Source: Bacteroidota bacterium (GTDB taxonomy: Bacteria; Bacteroidota; Bacteroidia; Cytophagales; Cyclobacteriaceae). Taken from it: a stretch of 64,000 nucleotides of DNA. How positions within the stretch are numbered: position 1 is the stretch's first letter; the number at the start of each line of letters is the position of its first letter. Positions 44,123-53,395 of this stretch are shown here, one piece after another. The stretch spans positions 261,219 to 325,218 of the forward strand of contig JAFDYT010000008.1 in the NCBI GenBank assembly GCA_018266055.1, given 5' to 3'. The notes beneath the pieces were generated by a model. That model worked only from the letters and a program-made list of their open reading frames with translations, was not told the origin of the DNA and did no database searches. The position numbers and the translations under genes are program-made.

Positions 44123-44178
44123 AGAAGCTTTGGTCATTGCCTGCCTCATTTTACCAATACCTTGTATCATTTTATTAA

Positions 44179-44760
44179 ATGATTTTCAGATCACACATTT
44201 ACGATCGAAAAGATATCGACGACAGCCCCAAATGGGGTGGCTTCGTCTTTTTATTTCTGTTTTTTATTTTGGGATATTTACTGACTGACGTTATTGAATC
44301 ACTCGGTAAGGCAATTTTAATAGGCTGTGCACTTGCTACTCCAATTTTTCTCTACAAAGACTGGGGTAAAAAGAAACCAGAAGGTAAATATGTGGGCGAG
44401 TTAATTCTGACAGGAGATAGATTTATTATCGGTGAGAATACTGTAGATACGTCAAGCATCACAGATTTAAAAATTGAAATTGGGAACCCGAAAGGGTTTA
44501 AAGAGTGGGGCCGGTACACATATACCTTGTCAAGCGGCACTACAAGTAAAATGGAGGTGACTGCCAAAGGCGTAAAGCACCAATTCAATTTTTTATTATT
44601 TTCTGACAGCCAACTGAAGGAGTTGCGTGTAGTATTAGAGCAACTGTACAGTAAGGGGATATTCGTAAAAGAGTTTTATTTAGGTAACCGAACTTATTTG
44701 TTTGAAGAGTTGGGCTACGAAGAGATTCAGGAATTTAAAAGGAAATACAAATTGAGGTGA
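44179..44760 (+). CDS. Hypothetical membrane protein with soluble C-terminal domain
   Basis: A 193-aa protein with two hydrophobic segments (about 20-38 and 44-60) and a ~125-residue domain of strands (GELILTGDRFIIGENTVDTSSI, YTYTLSSGTTSKMEVTAKG) ending in helices, which recalls PH-like domains of bacterial membrane proteins. No catalytic motif. An overlapping frame from 44106 encodes a further hydrophobic segment and could be joined to this gene by a frameshift (see findings). Confidence 0.68.
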   Translation: MIFRSHIYDRKDIDDSPKWGGFVFLFLFFILGYLLTDVIESLGKAILIGCALATPIFLYKDWGKKKPEGKYVGELILTGDRFIIGENTVDTSSITDLKIEIGNPKGFKEWGRYTYTLSSGTTSKMEVTAKGVKHQFNFLLFSDSQLKELRVVLEQLYSKGIFVKEFYLGNRTYLFEELGYEEIQEFKRKYKLR

Positions 44761-44783
44761 AGTACAGCCCTCCAAAACAAATA

Positions 44784-44814
44784 CGGGGTAAACCAACTCG
44801 TTTGATTTACCCCG
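44784..44814 (-). terminator. Probable terminator of the kdnA-kdnB unit
   Basis: 9-bp stem CGGGGTAAA (44784-44792) / TTTACCCCG (44806-44814), 13-nt loop. Read on the minus strand it is followed by TATTTGTTTTGG. Lies 38 bp after the kdnB stop. Confidence 0.6.
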
Positions 44815-44851
44815 CACTCCATTAATGAATCACAATTAACTACCAGCCTTT

Positions 44852-45931
44852 CTACAGGCGGCGGTACAATGCACTGATGCTTTCTACAGTTACTTTGTCT
44901 TTCCAGTCCGGACCGATGGCGTGCGCCCACATGTGTGGAAGATTGTACGCTACTTTGGCCATTGCCGTGATTTGTTCGTCGGTCCAGTCTTTGGCAAGAC
45001 CTTGCGGCAAATCGATTTTATGTTTGGCAATCATGGTTTTGAATTCCTTCACGCCGTCGGCATAATAATCTTCAAGATGGTTGAAGGCAATGCAGTTGGC
45101 GTAGCAGTGGCGCGTACCGAGAATTTTAGATAGTCCGTAGGAGAGGGCGTGGCACACACCCACTTCCGAATAGGTAAGACTCAGTCCACCCATTAGTGAA
45201 GCCACCATCAGCTTGTCGTCGTTTTCCGGAGTTTGCCCGCTCTTGTCGCCGAGATAAATTTCGCGGCAGAGTTTTAATGACTGCTCGGCATACGAGTGGC
45301 TGTAGGCGTTATTCAATATTCCGTTCTCGGATTCAATGCAGTGAATGTAGGTATCCATACCGGTATAAAACCACCAGTTGCGCGGCACCGAAGCAATCAA
45401 ATCCGGATCGAGCACGACTTGGTTAAATACCGTCCACTCGCACTTCAACCCCAGCTTCTTTTCCGGTCCGGTGAGCACAGCCGTCATCGAAACTTCGGCG
45501 CCGGTACCGGAAATGGTAGGCACGCCAATGTGATAGATGCCTGGCTTTTTGATCAGGTTCAATCCCTGATAAAGGGTAGAAGAACCTTCGTTGGTAAACA
45601 TAAGCGATACGGCTTTGGCAATGTCCATAATCGAACCGCCGCCAATGCCGATGACAGCCGAAGGAATTCCTTTCGATCCTTTCACGGTATCGCGCAGGTT
45701 GTCGATCTGTTCGGTAGTGGGTTCGTGAACATCCACGTCGATGAACTTCACTACGTCGCCTGCCAGCGCAGGGATTTTCTTTTCGAGGTCTTTGCCTTTG
45801 AAGTAATGATCTACTACAAAGAGCATGAACTTATCGTTGTCGTTTCGTCGCTCGGCCAGGATATCGCCGAGTTGGTTAAAACTTCCGCGACCGAATACGG
45901 TCTTTTCTATTCCTTTAAAATTCTTGTGCAT
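44852..45931 (-). CDS. kdnB: Iron-containing alcohol dehydrogenase, probable Kdo 8-oxidase
   Basis: A 359-aa group III alcohol dehydrogenase: NAD-binding GIGGGSIMDIAKAV near 98-111, TISGTGAEVSMTAVL near 140, and metal-site residues D (near 193), H (MDTYIHCIES), H (GVCHALSYGLS) and H (GTRHCYANCIAF). In Shewanella the KdnB/KdnA pair oxidises C8 of Kdo and aminates it to 8-amino-Kdo. Here it is downstream of a KdnA-like gene on the same strand, 59 bp away, which is the reason for the assignment. A different sugar alcohol substrate remains possible. Confidence 0.78.
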   Translation of the reverse strand: MHKNFKGIEKTVFGRGSFNQLGDILAERRNDNDKFMLFVVDHYFKGKDLEKKIPALAGDVVKFIDVDVHEPTTEQIDNLRDTVKGSKGIPSAVIGIGGGSIMDIAKAVSLMFTNEGSSTLYQGLNLIKKPGIYHIGVPTISGTGAEVSMTAVLTGPEKKLGLKCEWTVFNQVVLDPDLIASVPRNWWFYTGMDTYIHCIESENGILNNAYSHSYAEQSLKLCREIYLGDKSGQTPENDDKLMVASLMGGLSLTYSEVGVCHALSYGLSKILGTRHCYANCIAFNHLEDYYADGVKEFKTMIAKHKIDLPQGLAKDWTDEQITAMAKVAYNLPHMWAHAIGPDWKDKVTVESISALYRRL

Positions 45932-45990
45932 GATTACTGATTTCCGATATGATACACGTTACTGATTTGAGTTTTGTTGATTCACAAAAG

Positions 45991-47196
45991 TTAGGCCGTT
46001 ACCGCCAGCGCTTTTTCTACACTTGCACCGATTTTTTTGGCCAGGGCTTTTACTTCTTCCTGCGTCCAGGTGCAGCGGATGCCGAATGAAATCAACCGGC
46101 CAACTACTTCCTGCGATTTAGGCAAGTGAAGGTTGTTGTAATCCTGAGGTGTACCCAACACGTGGATGGGAAGTTTCGCCGCCGATTTCAAGTCTTTCAA
46201 ATGATTCCACTGGTTGATGAAGTGATACATGTTGATGAACCAGTAGTTGAAACCACCGACGCCTGCTTTGTTGAATTCATCGACCACACGTTTTGCAGAT
46301 TCCGTGTCGGGAAGGAACATATTTAAGAATGTAGCCGAGTCGCCGGCGGGATCAGCCAATGTACTGAAGCTTACGCCGGGAATTTTTGACAGCTCGCTTA
46401 CGAGCGCGTTCTTATGTTCTCTGTTTTTTTCGCGGATGTGCGGCACCTTACGGGTTTGTGCGAGGCCAATCGCTGCGTTGATTTCGCCGATGCGGTAATT
46501 GAAACCAATCACGGGGTGTTGTTCCATCCCGCGGTTGTTTCCCACGTGATCATGGCCGTGGTCGCTGTAGCTGTCGGCATTTTTGTACGCTTGTTCGTCG
46601 TTGGTGACCATGACGCCACCTTCTCCGCAGGTAGCGATTTTAAAGAAGTCGAACGAGTAGCAACCTGTCTTTCCGAACAATCCTACCGAAGTTCCTTTGT
46701 AGGAAGCGCCAAAGGCCTGGCCTGCATCTTCAATGAGCGTCAGGTTATGTTCTTTGCAAACTTTCAGGATTTCGTCCATCTGCGCCATACCTCCGCACAT
46801 GTGCACGAGCATGACGGCTTTGGTTTTTGGAGTAATGGCCGCTTTAATTCCGGAGGCGCTTAAGCAAAGCGTCTCGTCGATTTCGGCAAATACGGGGAGA
46901 GCGCCCGCAAACAATACGGCTTCTACGGAAGCGATGTAGGTAAAGGGAGGGACGATGACTTCGTCGCCAGCGCCAATGCCTGCGGCCGCGAGCGCACATG
47001 ATACGGCGGTGGATCCGCTGGATACCGCGTGGGCGAACTTAGCGCCGGTAACTTTCTTTACTTCTGCTTCAAATTCGCGCGCTTTCCAGATGTTGTTGCG
47101 CTGTGCGTCGTGGTTGTAGCGAAAGAGGATGCCGGTTTCTAATACGTCGTTGATCTCTTTTTTCTCTTCTATTCCAAATAATTCGGTGCCTGGCAT
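45991..47196 (-). CDS. kdnA: PLP-dependent aminotransferase, probable 8-amino-Kdo transaminase
   Basis: A 401-aa DegT/DnrJ/EryC1/StrS-family sugar aminotransferase from the ATG at 47196. The start MPGTELFGIEEKKEINDVLE with LFRYNHDAQRNNIWKAREFE following is characteristic of KdnA. The catalytic lysine is in SFDFFKIATCGEGG, and PPFTYIASVEAVLFAGALPVF and EDAGQAFGAS bind PLP. Product would be 8-amino-3,8-dideoxy-Kdo, a lipopolysaccharide core sugar that lowers negative charge. Assignment from family resemblance plus neighbour. Confidence 0.8.
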   Translation of the reverse strand: MPGTELFGIEEKKEINDVLETGILFRYNHDAQRNNIWKAREFEAEVKKVTGAKFAHAVSSGSTAVSCALAAAGIGAGDEVIVPPFTYIASVEAVLFAGALPVFAEIDETLCLSASGIKAAITPKTKAVMLVHMCGGMAQMDEILKVCKEHNLTLIEDAGQAFGASYKGTSVGLFGKTGCYSFDFFKIATCGEGGVMVTNDEQAYKNADSYSDHGHDHVGNNRGMEQHPVIGFNYRIGEINAAIGLAQTRKVPHIREKNREHKNALVSELSKIPGVSFSTLADPAGDSATFLNMFLPDTESAKRVVDEFNKAGVGGFNYWFINMYHFINQWNHLKDLKSAAKLPIHVLGTPQDYNNLHLPKSQEVVGRLISFGIRCTWTQEEVKALAKKIGASVEKALAVTA

Positions 47197-47241
47197 AATG
47201 ATTCTATGTTTTAATGATTTATTTCGGTTTAAAATTTGGCA

Positions 47242-47249
47242 CAAAAATA
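47242..47249 (-). promoter_or_regulatory. -7 element of kdnA-kdnB
   Basis: Minus-strand TATTTTTG matches TAnnTTTG, about 46 bp upstream of the kdnA ATG. No -33 TTTG at standard spacing. Confidence 0.4.
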
Positions 47250-47372
47250 CGGAAATTTTGGATGTGGCTGATTTGGGATTGCATTAGAACATAAGCAAGG
47301 GGTTGTAGCTTTGAAGGGCTGCTTAATCTGGACAGGTAGGCTTTTATGAATTAAAATAGAAACAAAAGAACG

Positions 47373-47615
47373 ATGGGATCCATACTGGGCGATATTATAT
47401 GTGCGGGAATTGGTTGGATATGTCTTTTTGTATGGTATCGCGACTTGGATAAGATGGAAGATGTAAAGAATAAGGAATATGCCGGACAATACAGTTATGT
47501 CGGTAGAGTGATGATCTTAAATTTTATTGCAGGAGTTGGCGCTATTATGATGTTTGGATTTGCACTGCTGGTATTAGTCATGTGGATATATAGATCAATA
47601 AAGGGGTTGAAGTAA
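47373..47615 (+). CDS. Hypothetical small membrane protein
   Basis: An 80-aa frame with two hydrophobic helices (about 3-20 and 47-72) separated by a charged loop (RDLDKMEDVKNKEYAGQ). It stands alone between kdnA (divergent) and the haem-protein locus. Hydrophobicity pattern and an ATG start favour a real gene; no family recognised. Confidence 0.58.
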   Translation: MGSILGDIICAGIGWICLFVWYRDLDKMEDVKNKEYAGQYSYVGRVMILNFIAGVGAIMMFGFALLVLVMWIYRSIKGLK

Positions 47616-47736
47616 TAGAAGATCAATGCGCTCGAATAAATCATTTCGCCTTCACTTTCTGCACTCGATTAACTAAATCAATTCGCTGGAATTAATTTCC
47701 AAGAATCGTTACTTTAGGGATTGAATACTAAATTCG

Positions 47737-50424
47737 TTGAAACGTCCTCTGCTCATATCGCTTGCGTTACTCGTGGTTTCCGGTGGAATCTATTGGTGGA
47801 TCGCCGAATCTTCACGACCTGTCGACTTCAACACGCAGGTGAAACCCATTCTCAACAAACGCTGCATCACGTGCCATGGTGGCGTCAAGCGCGAGTCGGA
47901 ATACAGCCTTTTGTTTCGCAAAGAGGCGATGGACAAAGGCAAGAGCGGTAAGCTTGCCATCATTGCCGGCGATGCCGCGCATAGTGAACTCATCAAACGC
48001 ATCAACGCCTCCGACCCCGAAGAGCGAATGCCTTACAAAAAGGACCCGCTCACCAAAGAAGAAATTGAAATCCTCACCAAATGGATCGATCAGGGCGCAC
48101 CGTGGGGAGATCATTGGGCCTATACTAAAGTAGAGTCGCCGGAAGTGCCCGCCGCATCGTCGTGGACCAAAAACAGCATCGACCAATTCATCCTCGAAAA
48201 AATGGACGAACATGATCTTTCTCCGTCGCCGCAGGCCTCGAATGAAATGCTGCTGCGTCGGGTGAGTCTCGATTTGACAGGGCTTCCCGCCGACGAAAAA
48301 GTTCAGAAAGATTTTCTCCAAGGAAAATTGTCATACGAGAATCTGGTGGACAGTTTGCTAAACTCACCACACTACGGCGAGCGATGGGCGTCGGTGTGGC
48401 TCGACCTTGCCCGCTATGCCGACACCAAAGGCTATGAGCGCGACGACAGTCGCACGATATGGCGTTACCGCGACTGGGTAATCAACGCGTTCAATCGCGA
48501 CATGCCGTACGATTCATTTTTGATCGAACAACTTGCCGGCGACTTGCTTCCTAATCCTACCGACAACCAATACCTGGCCACTGCTTTTCATCGCAACAGC
48601 ATGACCAACGACGAAGGCGGCACCGACAACGAAGAGTTTCGCACCGCCGCTGTGCTTGACCGTGTCAACACCACGTGGGAAGGGCTCATGGGCACTACGT
48701 TTGCCTGCGTGCAATGCCACAGCCATCCGTACGATCCATTCCGGCAGGAAGAGTATTACAAGTTCATGGCCTTCTTCAACAACACCCGTGACGAAGACAC
48801 CGAAGCCGACTACCCGCTGCTGCGCCATCTGGAAAAAGGCGACGAAGAGAAACTAAAAGAAATCACCGACTGGGTGAAGAAAAATACATCCGAAGAAAAA
48901 GCCAGAGAAGTGTACACTTTCGTGAAGACAGGACAGCCTGCCATCAACTCGCTGTTGTCGGATCGGTTTGTCAACGCCGAACTTTCGGATACCAAATGGC
49001 TCGTCTTTCGCAATCACGGCGTGGCCAGACTGGCTCATGTTGACGTGACAAACAAGAATTTCCTAATCTATCGTTTTGCCAGCTTTAAACCCGGCGGCAC
49101 GTGGACCATTCATCTCGACAAACCCGATGGTCCTGTGATCAAGCAACTTGTGTTGCCCGAAACCAAATCGTGGGTGACGGAGGAGGTAAGCATTACACCT
49201 TTTGCAGGAACGCACGATCTCTATTTTACTTACGTGAATCCCAACCTGAAGAAAGCTGAAGACAGCGGCGTGCTGTTCGACTGGTTTTACTTCACGGATT
49301 ATTCGGTAAAGCGGGTAACCGAAAACAACATTGGCAAGAACTACTGGGAGCTTGTAACAAAAAACTTCCCGACTACACCCATCATGATGGAGAATCCACC
49401 GTCGATGAAGCGGACGACGCAAGTGTTTCGGCGCGGCAACTGGCTGGTGAAGACAGACACCGTGCAAGCGGATGTGCCTGCTTCGCTCAATCCTATTCCT
49501 GCCAGCATGCCGCACAACCGTCTCGGACTCGCGCAGTGGATGGTGTCGGAAGATAACCCGCTCGTGTCGCGCACCATTGTCAACCGCGTGTGGGAACAAC
49601 TCTTTGGCATTGGTCTGGTGGAGACACTCGAAGACATGGGCACCCAGGGTATGCCGCCCACTCATCCGGAGTTGCTCAATTACCTTTCCTATCATTTAAT
49701 GCACGACGATCAGTGGAGCTTGAAGAAGCTGGTGCGTGAAATAGTATTGTCGGCTACGTATCGGCAAGACTCGAAAGTTACTGAGGCGCACCTGACCAAA
49801 GATCCGCTGAATAAATTTTATGCCCGCGCCCCGCGTGTGCGTTTGTCGGCCGAACAAGTGCGCGACCAGGCGCTGGCGGTGAGTGGCTTGCTGAGCAATA
49901 AGATGTTTGGACCGAGCGTGATGCCGTATCAGCCCGGAGGCATTTGGCTCTCGCCGTGGAATGGCGCCACGTGGAAAATAAGCAAAGGAGAAGACCGCCA
50001 TCGCCGCGCGCTCTATACCTATTGGAAACGAACAGCTCCTTACCCCAGCATGATGACCTTCGACGGATCAGCGCGCGAAGTGTGTACGGCGCGAAGAATC
50101 CGCACCAATACGCCGCTGCAAGCGCTGGTGATGCTTAACGACTCGGTGTATGTGGAGGCGTCTTACCAGCTTGCCGCGCTGATGCAAAAGTCGGCCAAGA
50201 CTTTGGAGGAACAAATCAAGTTTGGATACACCAGAGCCATAGGCCACGCACCTTCGTCTGAGGTGGTGAAAGCGCTGGCTCAACTCTACACACGCACCGC
50301 CGAAACTATGGAAGTAAAGCGTGTGAATAACAGCAAGCCCGCAAAGAACAACCGAAAGGAAAACGCCATGATGCTGGTGGCAAGCGCCATTTTGAATTTG
50401 GATGAATTTGTGACGAAGAATTGA
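47737..50424 (+). CDS. Membrane-anchored PSCyt1-DUF1549-DUF1553 haem protein
   Basis: An 895-aa protein with an N-terminal anchor (about 4-22), a PSCyt1 cytochrome domain with C43-IT-C46-H47, DUF1549/PSCyt2 (about 145-360) with a second motif C324-VQ-C327-H328 in CVQCHSHPYDP, a beta-rich insertion (about 430-580) and DUF1553/PSD1 (about 600-880; RLGLAQWMVSEDNPLVSRTIVNRVW in pieces). These 'Planctomycete cytochrome' proteins act outside the cytoplasm, probably in sugar or glycan oxidation, and travel with DUF1501. TTG is the start at 47737. The next gene overlaps its stop by one base. Confidence 0.9.
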   Translation: MKRPLLISLALLVVSGGIYWWIAESSRPVDFNTQVKPILNKRCITCHGGVKRESEYSLLFRKEAMDKGKSGKLAIIAGDAAHSELIKRINASDPEERMPYKKDPLTKEEIEILTKWIDQGAPWGDHWAYTKVESPEVPAASSWTKNSIDQFILEKMDEHDLSPSPQASNEMLLRRVSLDLTGLPADEKVQKDFLQGKLSYENLVDSLLNSPHYGERWASVWLDLARYADTKGYERDDSRTIWRYRDWVINAFNRDMPYDSFLIEQLAGDLLPNPTDNQYLATAFHRNSMTNDEGGTDNEEFRTAAVLDRVNTTWEGLMGTTFACVQCHSHPYDPFRQEEYYKFMAFFNNTRDEDTEADYPLLRHLEKGDEEKLKEITDWVKKNTSEEKAREVYTFVKTGQPAINSLLSDRFVNAELSDTKWLVFRNHGVARLAHVDVTNKNFLIYRFASFKPGGTWTIHLDKPDGPVIKQLVLPETKSWVTEEVSITPFAGTHDLYFTYVNPNLKKAEDSGVLFDWFYFTDYSVKRVTENNIGKNYWELVTKNFPTTPIMMENPPSMKRTTQVFRRGNWLVKTDTVQADVPASLNPIPASMPHNRLGLAQWMVSEDNPLVSRTIVNRVWEQLFGIGLVETLEDMGTQGMPPTHPELLNYLSYHLMHDDQWSLKKLVREIVLSATYRQDSKVTEAHLTKDPLNKFYARAPRVRLSAEQVRDQALAVSGLLSNKMFGPSVMPYQPGGIWLSPWNGATWKISKGEDRHRRALYTYWKRTAPYPSMMTFDGSAREVCTARRIRTNTPLQALVMLNDSVYVEASYQLAALMQKSAKTLEEQIKFGYTRAIGHAPSSEVVKALAQLYTRTAETMEVKRVNNSKPAKNNRKENAMMLVASAILNLDEFVTKN

Positions 50425-51017
50425 TGATAAAGCAACGAACATATCGCCTGATCGAAACGAAGAATGTATTTATCATCACCGTAATAGTTCTTGTACTCAC
50501 GATTCTAGCTGTGTACTTTTTTGGTCTTGGAAGCCATCACACATTCTTTCATAATTCTATTGTATCCACCACGATTTTATCCGCTGCATTTTTCCTGTTC
50601 ATTACCATAGGGCTTTTTCAGGGAACTAAATTGAGAGACAATTTGGGCAAGGTAATCGATCGCTATAAGCCTGTAGATACAAGTGGTGTTGGAGATTGGT
50701 CGGGAGTAGACTTTGTGCCGGTAGAAGCAGGGGATGGAATTGCAGGTATTATCATAAGCATATTCTCGTGGATAGTTCTGGCCGTCGGTCTGGCGGTTGC
50801 TCTCTGGATTTTCAGTAATGTTTTTGTAGTTGTATTTCTATCGTTCATGGCTATGTTGTATTGGATTTTCTTTCGCGCCCTGCGGTTGGTGTTCAGAAAT
50901 TCGAATAAAAGCAAAGGCAATATTTTGGAGAGCGTAAAGTGGGGAATGACCTATACACTTCTCTATAATTTTTGGATATACGGCATTTTCATTTTGATCA
51001 ACGCGCTAAAGAAATAG
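50424..51017 (+). CDS. Unrecognised membrane protein inserted between DUF1553 and DUF1501 genes
   Basis: A 197-aa protein with hydrophobic segments at about 15-35, 46-65, 105-125, 128-150 and 175-195. A loop at about 70-105 has KVIDRYKPVDTSGVGDWSG. Its ATG overlaps the TGA of the upstream gene (TGATG), and the DUF1501 gene follows 5 bp after its stop, so it is embedded in the operon. No family was recognised. It may be an operon-specific membrane component or an accidental insertion. Confidence 0.8.
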   Translation: MIKQRTYRLIETKNVFIITVIVLVLTILAVYFFGLGSHHTFFHNSIVSTTILSAAFFLFITIGLFQGTKLRDNLGKVIDRYKPVDTSGVGDWSGVDFVPVEAGDGIAGIIISIFSWIVLAVGLAVALWIFSNVFVVVFLSFMAMLYWIFFRALRLVFRNSNKSKGNILESVKWGMTYTLLYNFWIYGIFILINALKK

Positions 51018-51022
51018 AAGCC

Positions 51023-52477
51023 ATGAGCCATGAATCTCTAGAACAAATTACCCGCCGTCTCTTTCTCAAAGAGTGTGGACTTGGTCTGGGGTCGTTGGCG
51101 CTTGGCTCGTTGTGGGGTTGTTCCACCGACAAACCTAAAACACTCTTCAATGCGCTCAACCCGTTGCAAACCAGAGCGCCTCATTTTCCCGGTAAGGCAA
51201 AGTCGGTGATTTACCTGCACATGGCCGGCGCTCCTTCGCAGCTTGAGTTATTTGATTTCAAACCCGAGCTTCAAAAGTTAGATGGTCAGGATTGTCCACC
51301 TTCACTGCTGGAAGGAAAGAAGTTTGCGTTCATCCGCGGTGTTCCTAAAATGCTGGGACCAAAAGCGAAGTTTGCACAACACGGGCAGTCGGGCGCATGG
51401 ATCTCAGAAAACCTTCCGCACCTTTCTACCGTCGCTGACGAAATCACATTTTTGAAAGCCGTGCAAACCGACCAGTTCAATCATGCGCCGGCGCAGTTGC
51501 TAATGCACACAGGAAGTCCCCGCCTTGGCCGCCCGAGTATGGGTGCGTGGGTGACCTACGGGTTGGGAAGTGAAAACAACAACCTTCCCGGTTTTGTAGT
51601 GCTTACGTCGGGAGGTAAAAACCCAGATGCAGGAAAGAGTGTATGGGGAAGTGGCTTTCTTCCTTCCGTGTATCAAGGCGTGCAATGCCGCTCCGAAGGC
51701 GATCCGGTGTTGTTCATCAACGATCCGCAAGGAATAGAACGCAATGAGCGCCGGGCGTCTATCGATGCCATCAACGAAATCAATCAGCAGCATTATAAAG
51801 ACGTTGGCGATCCCGAAATTCTTTCGCGCATCGCGCAATATGAAATGGCCTACCGGATGCAGATCGCAGTGCCTGAAGTCATGAATATCAACGACGAGCC
51901 GAAATACATTCACGAAATGTACGGCACGCATCCCGGTAAGGAGTCGTTTGCCAACAACGTGTTGCTCGCGCGAAAACTGGTAGAGAAAGGCGTGCGCTTT
52001 GTGCAGTTGTTCGACTGGGGTTGGGATAGCCACGGCACCGACGCCAACCTGGCCATCGACATTGGCTTTATTAATAAATGCAGACAGACCGACAAAGCAG
52101 TGACTGCGTTGTTGCTCGATTTGAAACAACGCGGCTTGCTCGACGAAACACTCGTAATCTGGGGCGGAGAATTCGGTCGCACACCGATGCAGGAAAATCG
52201 CGAAGGCAAACAGAATCCGTTCATCGGCCGCGATCATCACACCGAAGCCTTTACGATATGGATGGCAGGTGGTGGAATCAAGAAAGGATTATCGTACGGG
52301 GAGACTGACGAGATTGGTTACGCCGCTGTGAAAGGCAAGACGAGCACCTATGACGTGCAGGCGACTATATTAAATCAGCTTGGGTTCAATCACGAACAAC
52401 TCACCTACGATTTTCAGGGAAGGCCGTTCCGCCTCACCGACGTTCATGGAAAAGTAATTAATGAAATAATAACCTGA
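51023..52477 (+). CDS. DUF1501 protein, Tat-exported
   Basis: A 484-aa protein from the ATG at 51023 (the frame open from 50972 overlaps the previous gene). A twin-arginine signal is visible (R11-R12-LFLKE, hydrophobic 18-28, with a cysteine at about 30 in LWGCS that could be lipidated). The body has DUF1501 hallmarks: VIYLHMAGAPSQLELFDFKP, NHAPAQLLMHTG, RDHHTEAFTIWMAGGG and GEFGRTPM. Distantly related to sulfatases/alkaline phosphatases. It is the constant partner of DUF1549/DUF1553 proteins; activity unknown. Confidence 0.9.
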   Translation: MSHESLEQITRRLFLKECGLGLGSLALGSLWGCSTDKPKTLFNALNPLQTRAPHFPGKAKSVIYLHMAGAPSQLELFDFKPELQKLDGQDCPPSLLEGKKFAFIRGVPKMLGPKAKFAQHGQSGAWISENLPHLSTVADEITFLKAVQTDQFNHAPAQLLMHTGSPRLGRPSMGAWVTYGLGSENNNLPGFVVLTSGGKNPDAGKSVWGSGFLPSVYQGVQCRSEGDPVLFINDPQGIERNERRASIDAINEINQQHYKDVGDPEILSRIAQYEMAYRMQIAVPEVMNINDEPKYIHEMYGTHPGKESFANNVLLARKLVEKGVRFVQLFDWGWDSHGTDANLAIDIGFINKCRQTDKAVTALLLDLKQRGLLDETLVIWGGEFGRTPMQENREGKQNPFIGRDHHTEAFTIWMAGGGIKKGLSYGETDEIGYAAVKGKTSTYDVQATILNQLGFNHEQLTYDFQGRPFRLTDVHGKVINEIIT

Positions 52478-53388
52478 TGGCTTCACGCAGAAAATTTCTC
52501 TCCACTTCCGCCGCCAGCGCGGGACTACTTTTAACACCACTAAGAAATCTTGCCATGCCTGAATTTACGGAGGCTGCGCCGGGGTATTCATTGCAAATCA
52601 TGGCTACCAACTGGGGTTTTCATGGAAGTCTCGATGAGTTTTTGTCTAAAGCGAAAAAGGAAGGCTACGACGGCATTGAAATCTGGTGGCCATCGGATGA
52701 AAAAAGCAAAACGGAATTGTTTGAAGGGTTGAAAAAGTACAACCTGAAAGTTGGGTTTCTCTGCGGCAGTGGTGAAAAGGATTTTACAAAACACGAAGCC
52801 GAATTTCGCGCTATGGTGCTCGCCGCGGCCACGGCAAAACCGTTGTACATCAATTGCCATTCGGCGAAGGATTATTTTACGAGAGAACAGAAATCTCAGT
52901 TAATTGCTTATACCACGGGACTATCAGCTTCCTCAGGAGTTCCGATCTATCACGAAACACACCGTGGCCGAGCGTTGTATTCTGCACCCGTGACTACGGA
53001 GTTGATCAATCATCACACTGATTTGCGCCTTACCCTGGACATTTCGCATTGGTGTAATGTACATGAGTCGCTGCTCGGTGATCAGGAAGAAGCTGTGGCG
53101 CTGGCACTAAGTCGTACCGATCATATCCACGCCCGCATTGGTCATCCCGAAGGACCTCAAGTGAGCGATCCGCGGGCGCCAGAGTGGGAGAGTGCGGTAA
53201 AAGCTCACATTGCCTGGTGGGACGTAGTGGTCGAGCGAAAGCGCAAAGAAGGCAAGATGATTACCTTCCTTACGGAATTTGGTCCGCCAGATTATTTGCC
53301 TACACTGCCTTACACACGCCAGCCTCTGGCCAATCAATGGGACATCAACCTGTATATGTTGAATACCTTACGGAAGAGGTATAGCTGA
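52477..53388 (+). CDS. Tat-exported sugar phosphate isomerase/epimerase-like TIM barrel
   Basis: A 303-aa AP-endonuclease-2/xylose-isomerase-like protein with a Tat signal (R4-R5-KFLST, followed by an alanine-rich hydrophobic stretch). Metal-site residues lie in YDGIEIWW, YHETHRGRALYS, LTLDISHW, HIHARIGHPEGPQ and LTEFGPPDY. It would act in the periplasm, probably on a sugar or a polyol. The ATG overlaps the TGA of the DUF1501 gene by one base. Confidence 0.88.
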   Translation: MASRRKFLSTSAASAGLLLTPLRNLAMPEFTEAAPGYSLQIMATNWGFHGSLDEFLSKAKKEGYDGIEIWWPSDEKSKTELFEGLKKYNLKVGFLCGSGEKDFTKHEAEFRAMVLAAATAKPLYINCHSAKDYFTREQKSQLIAYTTGLSASSGVPIYHETHRGRALYSAPVTTELINHHTDLRLTLDISHWCNVHESLLGDQEEAVALALSRTDHIHARIGHPEGPQVSDPRAPEWESAVKAHIAWWDVVVERKRKEGKMITFLTEFGPPDYLPTLPYTRQPLANQWDINLYMLNTLRKRYS

Positions 53389-53395
53389 TCGTGTG

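Noticed and set aside
45296-45940. 214-aa plus-strand frame
   Set aside because: Antisense shadow of the kdnB-like gene.
47229-47489. 86-aa minus-strand frame upstream of kdnA
   Set aside because: Overlaps the more plausible membrane-protein gene at 47373 and the kdnA promoter region; composition is not protein-like.
49063-49695. 210-aa minus-strand frame
   Set aside because: Antisense shadow of the DUF1549/DUF1553 gene.
51500-52240. 246-aa minus-strand frame
   Set aside because: Lies entirely inside the well-supported DUF1501 gene on the other strand; its translation has no domain-like features.
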